Assembly (NCBI RefSeq): GCF_014192155.1
Contig: NZ_JACHXO010000006.1
Span: forward strand, 248,001-312,000
Direction of reading: 5' to 3'
From: Roseateles terrae
Lineage (GTDB): Bacteria > Pseudomonadota > Gammaproteobacteria > Burkholderiales > Burkholderiaceae_C
DNA length: 64,000 nucleotides
The position numbers were made by a program, and so were the translations under genes. Below are positions 19,296 through 28,992 of the stretch, piece after piece. How positions within the stretch are numbered: position 1 is the first letter of the stretch; the number at the start of each line of letters is the position of its first letter. Below the pieces are notes generated by a model. It saw nothing but the letters and a program-made list of their open reading frames with translations, did not search any database and had not been told where the DNA came from.

Positions 19296-20579
19296 ATGTC
19301 CACGCCCTCCTTCCATCTGTTCCTGCCCTGCCCTGCCGGCGTTGAATCCTGGCTGGAGGCGGAAGTCCGCGAGATCCTGTCGGCAGACGAATGCCTGGAG
19401 GGCCCCAAGGCCTTCCGCGGCGGCGTCGGCCTGCTGGGCACGCTGGAGGCGGTGATGCGCCTGAACCTGCACAGCCGGCTGGCGCAGCGGGTGCTGGTGG
19501 AAGTCGCCATCGGGGAGTACTACCAGGAAGACGACATCTATTCGCTGGCCAACACCATCGACTGGAGCGAATGGATCACGCCGCGGCAGACGCTGCGGGT
19601 GGACACCACCGCGCAGCATTCGCCGCTGCACAGCCTGAACTTTGCGACGCTGCGGGTGAAGGATGCCGTCTGCGACGTGATGCGCGAAGTGACCGGCGAG
19701 CGGCCCAGCGTGGACACCCGCTGGCCCGACCTGCCGCTGCAACTCCACCTGACCGAGCAGCATGCGACGCTGTATGTGGACAGCTCGGGTGAGCCGCTGT
19801 TCAAGCGCGGCTGGCGGGAAGACAAGGGCGATGCGCCGCTGAAGGAAACGCTGGCGGCCGCGATGCTGGCAGCGGCCGGCTGGAAGGGTACGCCGGAGGC
19901 CGGTGGCGCGCTGCACGACCCCTGCTGCGGCTCTGGCACCATCGTGGTGGAAGCGGCGACGATTGCCTGCGGCATCGCGCCCGGCATCCAGCGCCGGTTC
20001 GCTTTCGAGAAGCTCAAGCCCTTCCAGGCGCTGATGCCGGCCTGGCGGGCGATGAAGGATGAAGCCCGTGCGGCGGAGCATGCCCCTGCGGTGCCGCTGT
20101 TCGCCAGCGACGTGGCCTTCCGGATGGTGGATTTCGCACGCCGCAATGCGCAGCGCGCGGGCGTGGAGGCCTACATCCAGTTCAACGGCGGGGATGCGCT
20201 GGAGCGTCCGGCCCCGAAGCTGCCCGACGATCTGCCCGGCACGCTGATGTTGAATCCGCCCTATGGGGAACGGATTGAGGTGCGCGGCAAGGCGGGCAAC
20301 CGGTCGAACTTCGAGGGCGGGTTGTCCGAAGAGCGGGATGCGGGGGATGACTTCTTCCCCCGCCTGTCGGCCCACTGGAAGCGGGCCTATACCCAGCATC
20401 CGGCCGGCTGGACGGCATGGCTGCTCTGCCCGGAAATGAAGCTGCCCAGCAAGATGCGCCTGAAGGAATCGCGCCGGGTGCCGATGTGGAACGGCCCGAT
20501 CGAGTGCCGCCTGTTCAAGTTTGATCTGATCGCAGGCTCGGCGCGGAAACCTTCTGTAGAGTCAGACGGCTCGCGCTAA
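19296..20579 (+). CDS. THUMP-domain class I SAM-dependent RNA methyltransferase (RlmL N-half-like)
   Basis: Predicted N2-guanine RNA methyltransferase of 427 residues. An N-terminal THUMP RNA-binding region (about 1-165) precedes a Rossmann methyltransferase domain with DPCCGSGTIVVEAA (SAM-binding motif I) and the catalytic NPPYGER. This matches the N-terminal half of E. coli RlmL (23S rRNA m2G2445); the second methyltransferase half of E. coli RlmL is absent, as is common outside enterics. Target rRNA position is inferred. It follows rpoN after a gap with its own possible promoter. Confidence 0.9.
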   Translation: MSTPSFHLFLPCPAGVESWLEAEVREILSADECLEGPKAFRGGVGLLGTLEAVMRLNLHSRLAQRVLVEVAIGEYYQEDDIYSLANTIDWSEWITPRQTLRVDTTAQHSPLHSLNFATLRVKDAVCDVMREVTGERPSVDTRWPDLPLQLHLTEQHATLYVDSSGEPLFKRGWREDKGDAPLKETLAAAMLAAAGWKGTPEAGGALHDPCCGSGTIVVEAATIACGIAPGIQRRFAFEKLKPFQALMPAWRAMKDEARAAEHAPAVPLFASDVAFRMVDFARRNAQRAGVEAYIQFNGGDALERPAPKLPDDLPGTLMLNPPYGERIEVRGKAGNRSNFEGGLSEERDAGDDFFPRLSAHWKRAYTQHPAGWTAWLLCPEMKLPSKMRLKESRRVPMWNGPIECRLFKFDLIAGSARKPSVESDGSR

Positions 20580-20601
20580 ATACGGCTGAAGCAGCTGATG
20601 C

Positions 20602-20627
20602 GGGCGGCATGTCGCAAGATGCCGCCC
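20602..20627. promoter_or_regulatory. Inverted repeat upstream of the toxin-antitoxin pair
   Basis: GGGCGGCAT / ATGCCGCCC (20602-20610 with 20619-20627) is a perfect 9-bp inverted repeat with an 8-base loop, 25 bases ahead of the antitoxin start. It lacks a T run, so an autoregulatory operator for the antitoxin is more likely than a terminator of the preceding gene. Confidence 0.4.
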
Positions 20628-20652
20628 ACAGAGGCTGAATGGGAGGACTGCC

Positions 20653-20913
20653 ATGATCCGCGCGGAACTGGGCGAATCTCTGGAGGCGTACGTGGTGGAA
20701 CTGATCAAAGCGGGTCGTTATGGATCCGAAAGCGAAGTCTTGCGGGCGGCTGTAGCGCTGCTTCAGCAGCGTGAGCAGGCCTTGGCCAGCTTCGATGCAG
20801 ATCTCCGACGTCGCCTGGCGACCGCAGACGATGCGCACATGGTCTCCGCAGAAGAGGCGTTTGAGGCCCTGCGAAAGCAGTTTCCCGATCCAGATCGCCC
20901 CAACTCTGCATGA
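20653..20913 (+). CDS. ParD-like type II antitoxin
   Basis: Small protein of 86 residues. The N-terminal half fits the ribbon-helix-helix ParD/CC2985 type (LGESLEAYVVELIKAGRYGSESEVLRAAVALLQQRE) and would bind its own promoter as a dimer; the C-terminal half (LATADDAHMVSAEEAFEALR) is the expected toxin-wrapping tail. GGGAGGA precedes the ATG. It overlaps the toxin start by ATGA, the usual coupled arrangement. Confidence 0.88.
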   Translation: MIRAELGESLEAYVVELIKAGRYGSESEVLRAAVALLQQREQALASFDADLRRRLATADDAHMVSAEEAFEALRKQFPDPDRPNSA

Positions 20914-21215
20914 AGGTCCGCCTCCACCGGGAGGCGGTCGCAGACATCCAGGGCATTGCCACCTACGTGGCGGAGCTGAACGCGTCCGCTGCGGCTCGCC
21001 TCATTGAGGAGCTGAATGACAAGGTCATGGGCCTGAGCACCCTGGCGCATGCCTTTCCGCTTCTGCAAGGATTCGAGCATCTGGCCATTCGCAGACGGGT
21101 GCACGGCCGCTACCGCATCCTCTATCGAATCACGGACGATGATCGCGTGGACGTGCTCCGTGTGTTGCACACCGCCCGAGACGTGGTGACGGCGTTCCTG
21201 GACCGGCCGCTATGA
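20910..21215 (+). CDS. RelE/ParE-family toxin
   Basis: Toxin partner of the preceding antitoxin, 101 residues, with the RelE/ParE fold signature: VRLHREAVADIQGIATYVAEL at the N-terminus, then IRRRVHGRYRILYRI and VDVLRVLHTARD. ParE-type members usually poison DNA gyrase and RelE-type cleave mRNA; pairing with a ParD-like antitoxin favours the ParE side. Its 3' end overlaps the convergent rsmE gene by 6 bases. Confidence 0.9.
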   Translation: MKVRLHREAVADIQGIATYVAELNASAAARLIEELNDKVMGLSTLAHAFPLLQGFEHLAIRRRVHGRYRILYRITDDDRVDVLRVLHTARDVVTAFLDRPL

Positions 21216-21986
21216 CGCTGCAGATCCTTCCAGGCCTCCCAGCGCCACCCAGCCCAGCACCGCCAGCGGTGCGGTGTCGGCACGCAGGATGCGCGGGCCC
21301 AGCTGCACCGCCTGGAAGCCCTGGGCGCGCGCGGACTGCTCCTCGTCGGCGCTGAGTCCCCCCTCCGGGCCGCTCAGCACCACGATCGGCCCCTGACCTT
21401 CGCGGCTTCGGGCCGACAGCGGCTGCGCCGCCACAGGACTCAGCAACCAGCGCCGCTCCGCGCCGTCATTCCCGCGCGCCGCCAGGCCCGCCAGCCACGC
21501 CGACAGCGTCATCACCGGCGCCACCTGCAGCGGCCGCGTGCGGCCGCATTGCTCCGCCGCGGCCACCGCAACGCCCTGCCAGTGCTGCTGCTTCTTCAGT
21601 GCCCGGTCGCCCGTCAGGCGAAGCACCGAACGCTCGCTCATCAGGGGCTGGATCGCCGTGGCGCCCAGTTCGCAGGCCTTCTCCACAATGCCGTCCATCC
21701 GGTCATTGGCCGGCATCACGACCGCCAACGTCACCGATGGATGCAATTCGCGATCGACGCTGTGGCGCTCGCGCAGCACCACCCGCACCTCACTGCGCCC
21801 CATGGCGGTGACCTCCGCGGTCCACTCGTCGCCGCTACCGTCAAACAGCAGCACCTGACCGCCCGGCTGAAGCCGCAGCACCTGGACATGGCGTGCCGCA
21901 CCGGGCGGCAGCGCGAAATCCTGATCCAGGTCCTCCGACGCAGCCGCCAGCGGCTGCTCCACAAACAGACGCGCAGCCAAGCTCAC
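21210..21986 (-). CDS. rsmE: 16S rRNA (uracil-1498-N3)-methyltransferase RsmE
   Basis: SPOUT-class methyltransferase acting on U1498 of 16S rRNA. 258 residues: an N-terminal PUA-like RNA-binding part (HVQVLRLQPGGQVLLFDG) and a C-terminal trefoil-knot domain (VVLSGPEGGLSADEE, LGPRILRADTAPLAVLGW), which are the diagnostic family segments. The start overlaps the stop of the upstream FMN reductase gene (ATGA-type), so the two form one minus-strand unit. Confidence 0.95.
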   Translation of the reverse strand: MSLAARLFVEQPLAAASEDLDQDFALPPGAARHVQVLRLQPGGQVLLFDGSGDEWTAEVTAMGRSEVRVVLRERHSVDRELHPSVTLAVVMPANDRMDGIVEKACELGATAIQPLMSERSVLRLTGDRALKKQQHWQGVAVAAAEQCGRTRPLQVAPVMTLSAWLAGLAARGNDGAERRWLLSPVAAQPLSARSREGQGPIVVLSGPEGGLSADEEQSARAQGFQAVQLGPRILRADTAPLAVLGWVALGGLEGSAAS

Positions 21987-22552
21987 CCCTTCTGACGGCC
22001 GATCCAGTCGGAGAAGGTGGCCAGGAAGCCCTGCATGAACTTCTCGGTGTCCGGCTTGGTGAAGCCGTGGTCTTCAGTGAACAGGGTGTTGGCACCGCCC
22101 ACATACATTTCAGGAGTGGGCAGGGTCGCCACATTCATGCCGACCAGCACCTGACGCAGATGGTGGTGGGCGCCAAAGCCGCCCAGCGCTCCCGGTGACA
22201 GGGTAATGACGGCGCCGGGCTTGCCGTTGAAGGCGTTGTGCCCATACGGCCGCGACCCCACATCCAGCGCATTCTTCAGCACCGCGGGAATCGAGCGGTT
22301 GTATTCGGGGCTGAGGAACAGCACCGCATCCGCCGCCTTGATCGTGGCGCGGAATTCGGCGTAGCCGGCCGGCGGCGCATCCGCCTCGTCGTCGTTGTAG
22401 AAGCTCAGATGGCCGATCTCGACAATCTCCAGCTGCAGGGACGCCGGTGCGATCTTTTGCAGCGCCAGCGCCAGCTGGCGGTTATAGGAGCCTTTGCGCA
22501 GGCTGCCGATCAGCACCGCGACGCGGTACGGTTGCGCTTGGGGTTCAGACAT
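21983..22552 (-). CDS. NAD(P)H-dependent FMN reductase
   Basis: Cytoplasmic flavodoxin-fold reductase of 189 residues. The family signature is complete: LIGSLRKGSYNRQLA (FMN phosphate loop), FLSPEYNRSIPAVLKNALD and LSPGALGGFGAHHHLR. Members reduce FMN, quinones, chromate or azo dyes; the physiological substrate cannot be told. It is coupled by overlap to rsmE and lies 21 bases downstream of an unknown gene in the same operon. Confidence 0.92.
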   Translation of the reverse strand: MSEPQAQPYRVAVLIGSLRKGSYNRQLALALQKIAPASLQLEIVEIGHLSFYNDDEADAPPAGYAEFRATIKAADAVLFLSPEYNRSIPAVLKNALDVGSRPYGHNAFNGKPGAVITLSPGALGGFGAHHHLRQVLVGMNVATLPTPEMYVGGANTLFTEDHGFTKPDTEKFMQGFLATFSDWIGRQKG

Positions 22553-22573
22553 GGACGACCTCCTGGGAAGGGT

Positions 22574-23275
22574 TTAATTGAAGCCCAGTGTCGCACGCAG
22601 CTCATGCGCTGCTGCATCTCCCTTGGTCGCCCGCACACGATCCACGACATCCAGCGCCAGCGTCTGCAGTTGCTCGAAGTCAGCGCATTGCTCCACTTCC
22701 AGTGCCATGCGGTAGCCCTTGAGCAGCCCCTGCTGCTTCGCAAAAACGGTGAGCGCGGTGTAGAGCTGCTGGAAGTCCAGCGATGACACCGGCGCGCCCA
22801 TGGGCCGCGTCGAGCTGCCAGGCATCGGGCGGGAGGCAGCCCCTTGGCCACCGGTGGCGGTGACCGAAGCGGGGCCGGTCGACGGCGCGCTGCCAGACGA
22901 TGCGGCCCGGGGCGATGCGGCGCCGGAAGCCGACAATGCGCCTGCGCCGCGGCCGGTGGAGGCGCCGCCCGGATCCCCGGCGACGCCCATGGGCGTACCG
23001 ATGGCGGTGGCGCCGGCCGAGCCGGCAGATGCCCCCGCCCCGGGCCCGCCCACTGGCGCCCGCACCGCAGCCGGCGACACCAGCCGGTGTTGCAGCAGCA
23101 GTTCCAGATCGGCCGGCGTGGCGCCCTGCACCATGCCCAGCCATTGCCCGCCCGTTTTGGACGGGTCGATCACCAGCAGCAGATTGCGTGCGATCCGGCC
23201 CTGGACCAGGGCTCTTGTCTTGATCTCTGCCCGTCCGGCCTCAGACTTCTCGTAGCGTTCTTCCAACACGGCCAT
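22574..23275 (-). CDS. Conserved-looking protein of unknown function with Ala/Gly/Ser linker
   Basis: Not recognised. The 233-residue product has a charged N-terminal module (1-68; MAVLEERYEKSEAGRAEIKT, LLLVIDPSKTGGQWLGMVQ), a roughly 95-residue Ala/Gly/Ser/Pro linker, and a C-terminal helical module (about 165-233; LDFQQLYTALTVFAKQQG, ALDVVDRVRATKGDAAAHEL). There is no signal peptide or membrane segment. It is first in an operon with the FMN reductase and rsmE. Confidence 0.75.
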   Translation of the reverse strand: MAVLEERYEKSEAGRAEIKTRALVQGRIARNLLLVIDPSKTGGQWLGMVQGATPADLELLLQHRLVSPAAVRAPVGGPGAGASAGSAGATAIGTPMGVAGDPGGASTGRGAGALSASGAASPRAASSGSAPSTGPASVTATGGQGAASRPMPGSSTRPMGAPVSSLDFQQLYTALTVFAKQQGLLKGYRMALEVEQCADFEQLQTLALDVVDRVRATKGDAAAHELRATLGFN

Positions 23276-23333
23276 GCCTCCTCAGGACCGCGAAGCTTAG
23301 GCGGTTGCGGTCCTTGCGGAGGCAGGGAAACTG

Positions 23334-25007
<1,674 letters not shown>

Positions 25008-25229
25008 TGTTATGTCTCCAGGGTACGGCGCGGATTCTCGCCGATCCCCGTGCGCCCCCCATCAGGGGATTCGATAAAGCGCACAGGGACGCGCCGAAGG
25101 GCGTCATTGCAGGCGGACCATACGCGGTGCAGCGCGGTCATCGGCCCCCTAGGGTGGGTTCACTAATCCATGGCGCGGCGCCTGCATCTGGTGCAGGCCA
25201 TTGGTGGCGTGGGCGGGACCCGGCCCGCG

Positions 25230-27161
25230 TCATCGCAGAGGCAGCCAGACGGCCAGCTCGGTGCCGGGCCCTTCGGTGCTGTCCGACGGCGCGCGCCATT
25301 CGATGCGCGCGGAGATCCGCTCGGCCCGCCGCCGCATGCCGCGCAGTCCATGCCCTTCGCGGCGCTGTTCGGACAGTCCCAGGCCGTTGTCGGTGATCAA
25401 CAGGGTCACCCCGCCGCCGTCGTCATCCACGCGGGTGGCAAATCGCACCCGGGTGGCATGGGCATGATGAATGACGTTGCTGAGTCCCTCCTGCACGATG
25501 CGGATCAACTCGCGGCCGCCGGTGCCACGCAGCACCGGCACCAGCGGCACATCGGCCAGTTGCCAGTCCAGCGTCAGGCCGCCCGCCGCCAGACGGGGCC
25601 CCATGCGATGACGCAGATTGGCCAGCAGCAGCGTCAGGTCGCCATCAGTGACTGCCAGGGCGTCGACCGTCAGGCGCATTTCCCGGATGCAGTCGTCGAG
25701 CACTTCCACCAGGGTTTCGGACGGCACGCCCCGCTCCGCGCTCAGACGCGCAGTGACCAGTTGCGAGCCCAGGCCGTCGTGCATCTCCTGCAGCAGCCGC
25801 TCCCGCTCTTCGGCGGCCGTGCGCTGGCGTTCACTGTCCTGCAGCTCCTGCCAGCGGGCCTGCAGCTCGCGGGTGCGCGCCTCGAGCGCCCGCTCCAGCA
25901 CGACGCGCGCCAGAGCCTGATCGCGCAGCGAGCCGACGAAGCGCCGCTGCAGCGCCACCCCGGCCATGGCGATCAATACGGCGTGGCCCACCACATTGAT
26001 GTCCACCACACTGAGCTGCTGGGACGCCACCAGGGCAAAGTAGCTGACGTACAGCCAGACCCAGGTGGACAGCGTCACCGCGAGCGCCCCCACCAGCGGC
26101 GCGGCAGCCCGGCTCTCCAGCGCCGCTTTGGCTGCGATGACGACGGCCAGCAGCAGGATGAGGCATCGACTGCCCAGCGCCCACCAGGGCCAGAAGGTGG
26201 CGAAGTTGGTCCAGCTCCAGCCCAGGACCGCGGCGGTGCTGTCGATCACCACGGCAAGCCCCAGATAGGCGACCACGACCTGCAACACCCACCGCCACTG
26301 ATAGCCATTGAGCCGCGCCACCAGAAACAGCAGCAGCCCCTTGGACAGCACATCCGCCACGTCCAGCACCACCCGCCACCATGGGGCCGGCAGCAGCGCA
26401 CCGTTGAGCAGGTAGGGCGACAACAGCAGCGCCAGACAGATGCAGAACAGCCCTGTCACCCCGTACAGCCATTCCTGGCGCAGCGCCAGCCACACCAGCA
26501 CCATGAAGAGGCCGATGGCCACGCCGCCCAGCGCCGTGGTGACCCGCAGCACCTGCCAGAAGCGGCGACCTTCCTGCAAGGCGCGCATCTGCGGCGCAGG
26601 GCCCAGCAGCGCGGCCGACAGACCGGCGCCCTCGAATCCGGGGCGGACCAGCCGCACACTCAGGCGATGATCCCCGGCACCCAGCAGCGCCGGTGGAATG
26701 CTCACCTGCATCCGACGTCCGGCCAACAAGAGGCCGCGCTGGGCGAAGTCGTCCTCGTCCTCCGCAGTGAAGCCGCGGCCCATGCTGGAATGGGCGAGCA
26801 ACTGCCCGTCCAGATAGATGCTGGCCGCCGGACGATGCTGGATCACCAGCCAGTGCGGCTGCTCCGCAGCCCTGGGCATCTGGAAGTCGATGGCGAACCA
26901 CAGCGGTCCGGGCGCTTCGGATTCGTGGATCTGCACCGGCAGGTGATGGCTGCCGGCCTCGGCATCAATCGGCCCGGAGACCGCGCCGGGCACCGCACGC
27001 GGGTCCACCGCACTGCCGGGCAGCAGCCGCGCATCCGCGAGCCGCAGCACCTGCGGGGGCAATGCGGTGCCGTACTGCTGAGACAGCAGATGCACCACCC
27101 ACAGCAGTGCCACCGGCAGCGTCAGCAGCAGCACCAGCCGGCGCGCGCGCACGGCCGCCAT
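25230..27161 (-). CDS. Membrane sensor histidine kinase of the NarL/DesK type (orphan)
   Basis: Predicted inner-membrane sensor of 643 residues. A first transmembrane helix (8-27) is followed by a periplasmic jelly-roll-like sensor region (about 40-195), a block of seven or so helices (205-405) as in 7TMR-DISM proteins, a coiled coil (420-455), the HisKA_3 phosphoacceptor site EERERLLQEMHDGLGSQL (His461) and a HATPase domain with IVQEGLSNVIHHAHA and DNGLGL. No response regulator is adjacent. It starts 6 bases after the pntB stop, so it is probably co-transcribed with the transhydrogenase genes. Confidence 0.88.
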   Translation of the reverse strand: MAAVRARRLVLLLTLPVALLWVVHLLSQQYGTALPPQVLRLADARLLPGSAVDPRAVPGAVSGPIDAEAGSHHLPVQIHESEAPGPLWFAIDFQMPRAAEQPHWLVIQHRPAASIYLDGQLLAHSSMGRGFTAEDEDDFAQRGLLLAGRRMQVSIPPALLGAGDHRLSVRLVRPGFEGAGLSAALLGPAPQMRALQEGRRFWQVLRVTTALGGVAIGLFMVLVWLALRQEWLYGVTGLFCICLALLLSPYLLNGALLPAPWWRVVLDVADVLSKGLLLFLVARLNGYQWRWVLQVVVAYLGLAVVIDSTAAVLGWSWTNFATFWPWWALGSRCLILLLAVVIAAKAALESRAAAPLVGALAVTLSTWVWLYVSYFALVASQQLSVVDINVVGHAVLIAMAGVALQRRFVGSLRDQALARVVLERALEARTRELQARWQELQDSERQRTAAEERERLLQEMHDGLGSQLVTARLSAERGVPSETLVEVLDDCIREMRLTVDALAVTDGDLTLLLANLRHRMGPRLAAGGLTLDWQLADVPLVPVLRGTGGRELIRIVQEGLSNVIHHAHATRVRFATRVDDDGGGVTLLITDNGLGLSEQRREGHGLRGMRRRAERISARIEWRAPSDSTEGPGTELAVWLPLR

Positions 27162-27167
27162 GCCGCG

Positions 27168-28589
27168 TCACTCCACCGCCTTGACCATGTCCTCGACGAC
27201 CTTCTTGGCGTCGCCGAACACCATCATCGTCTTGTCCATGTAGAACAGCTCGTTGTCCAGGCCCGCATAACCGGCGGCCATCGACCGCTTGTTCACGATG
27301 ACGGTCCGCGCCTTGTAGGCTTCCAGAATGGGCATGCCGTAGATGGCCGATCCCTTCTGCAGGGCGGCGGGATTCACCACGTCGTTGGCGCCCAGGATGA
27401 TCGCCACATCGGTCTGGCCGAATTCCGGATTGATGTCTTCCATCTCATGCACCTGGTCGTAGGGCACTTCCGCCTCGGCCAGCAGCACGTTCATATGGCC
27501 GGGCATGCGGCCCGCCACCGGATGGATGGCGTAGCGCACCTGCACGCCCTTGGCGGTCAGCTTCTGCGCCAGTTCCTTGACCGCATGCTGCGCCCGCGCC
27601 ACCGCCAGGCCATAACCCGGCACGATGATGACGCTTTCCGCATTGCCCAGGATGAAGGCTGCATCGTCCGCACTGCCGCTGCGCACATTGCGCTGCACCG
27701 CGGCGGTGGCGGCGGCCCCGGGCTCGGCGCCGAAGCCGCCCAGGATCACGTTGAAGAAGGAGCGGTTCATCGCCTTGCACATGATGTAGCTCAGGATGGC
27801 GCCCGAGCTGCCCACCAGCGAGCCGGCGATGATCAGCATGCTGTTGTTGAGCGAGAAGCCGATGCCCGCCGCCGCCCAGCCGGAGTAGCTGTTGAGCATC
27901 GACACCACCACCGGCATGTCCGCGCCGCCGATCGGGATGATCAGCAGCACGCCCAGCGCGAATCCGAGCGCGGCCACCAGCAGGAAGCTGGTCCAGCCTT
28001 GTGAATGCCAGAAGCCGGCGATGCAGGCGATCGCGGCGACGCCTAGCGCCAGGTTCAGTAAATGCTGCCCGGCGAAGACCACCGGGGCGCCCTGGAACAG
28101 CCGGAAGCGGTACTTGCCGCTGAGCTTGCCGAAGGCAATGACCGAGCCGGAGAAGGTGACCGCGCCGATGAAGCAGCCCAGCGCCAGTTCGATGCGATTG
28201 CCCCCGGGCAGCGGTTCCCCCGGCTGCGCGATGCCCAGCGCATGCGGCTCGGCCACCGCCGCCACGGCGATGCAGACAGCGGCCAGGCCGATCATGCTGT
28301 GCATGAAGGCGACCAGCTCCGGCATCTTGGTCATCTCCACCCGCTGCGCCATCACCGCGCCGATGCCGCCGCCCACCACGAGGCCGGCCAGCACCAGTCC
28401 GAATCCGCCCGCATGGCCACCGGCCAGCTTCAGGATCAGGGCCGCCGTGGTGAACACCGCAATCGTCATGCCGGCCATGCCGAAGAGATTGCCGCGGATG
28501 GAGGTGGTGGGATGCGACAGGCCCTTGAGGGCCTGGATGAAGCAGACGCTGGCAAGGAGATACAGCAGCGTGACGAGGTTCATGGACAT
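27168..28589 (-). CDS. pntB: NAD(P) transhydrogenase subunit beta
   Basis: Membrane and NADP-binding subunit of the proton-translocating transhydrogenase, which drives NADPH formation from NADH. 473 residues: nine or so transmembrane helices (1-265), then the NADP(H)-binding dIII domain with VIIVPGYGLAVARAQHAV, HPVAGRMPGHMNVLLAEA and ANDVVNPAA. ATG at 28589 is chosen because GGAG lies 7 bases ahead. It follows pntAb and pntAa in the three-gene arrangement common in beta- and alpha-proteobacteria. Confidence 0.96.
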   Translation of the reverse strand: MSMNLVTLLYLLASVCFIQALKGLSHPTTSIRGNLFGMAGMTIAVFTTAALILKLAGGHAGGFGLVLAGLVVGGGIGAVMAQRVEMTKMPELVAFMHSMIGLAAVCIAVAAVAEPHALGIAQPGEPLPGGNRIELALGCFIGAVTFSGSVIAFGKLSGKYRFRLFQGAPVVFAGQHLLNLALGVAAIACIAGFWHSQGWTSFLLVAALGFALGVLLIIPIGGADMPVVVSMLNSYSGWAAAGIGFSLNNSMLIIAGSLVGSSGAILSYIMCKAMNRSFFNVILGGFGAEPGAAATAAVQRNVRSGSADDAAFILGNAESVIIVPGYGLAVARAQHAVKELAQKLTAKGVQVRYAIHPVAGRMPGHMNVLLAEAEVPYDQVHEMEDINPEFGQTDVAIILGANDVVNPAALQKGSAIYGMPILEAYKARTVIVNKRSMAAGYAGLDNELFYMDKTMMVFGDAKKVVEDMVKAVE

Positions 28590-28673
28590 GCGCGGGCTCC
28601 GGATCGCGGGGATCGAAGGAAACGAAGGGGGAATGCCGACAGGCAAGGGCTGAACGGCGGCCTGCTTGGCGGC

Positions 28674-28970
28674 CTACTTCCGGTCCTTCTTCCTGAACAT
28701 CTCCAGCATGCGGCGCGTGACCAGGAAGCCGCCAAACACATTGACCGCTGCGAGCGCGACCGCCGCCGTGCCCATGACCTGGCCCAGCATCGTGTCGGTG
28801 AGCGCTGCAGCGAGCATCGCGCCGACGATGACAATGGCCGAGATCGCATTGGTTACCGCCATCAACGGCGTGTGCAGCGCGGGGGTCACCGTCCACACCA
28901 CGTGGTAGCCGACGTAGATGGCCAGCACGAAGATGGTGAGATTGATCAGGGTGGGAGAGACAGCGTCCAT
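28674..28970 (-). CDS. pntAb: NAD(P) transhydrogenase subunit alpha, part 2 (membrane domain)
   Basis: Small membrane subunit (98 residues) corresponding to the C-terminal transmembrane part of E. coli PntA. It has three hydrophobic helices with the family segments VGYHVVWTVTPALHTPLMAVTNA and VFGGFLVTRRMLEMF. GGAGGAT precedes the ATG at 28970. It lies between pntAa (22-base gap) and pntB. Confidence 0.94.
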   Translation of the reverse strand: MDAVSPTLINLTIFVLAIYVGYHVVWTVTPALHTPLMAVTNAISAIVIVGAMLAAALTDTMLGQVMGTAAVALAAVNVFGGFLVTRRMLEMFRKKDRK

Positions 28971-28992
28971 CGGATCCTCCGGAATGAGTCGA

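Noticed and set aside
27445-28896. 483-codon minus-strand frame overlapping pntB
   Set aside because: Arg/Gly/His-rich out-of-frame shadow of pntB and pntAb, which are confidently assigned.
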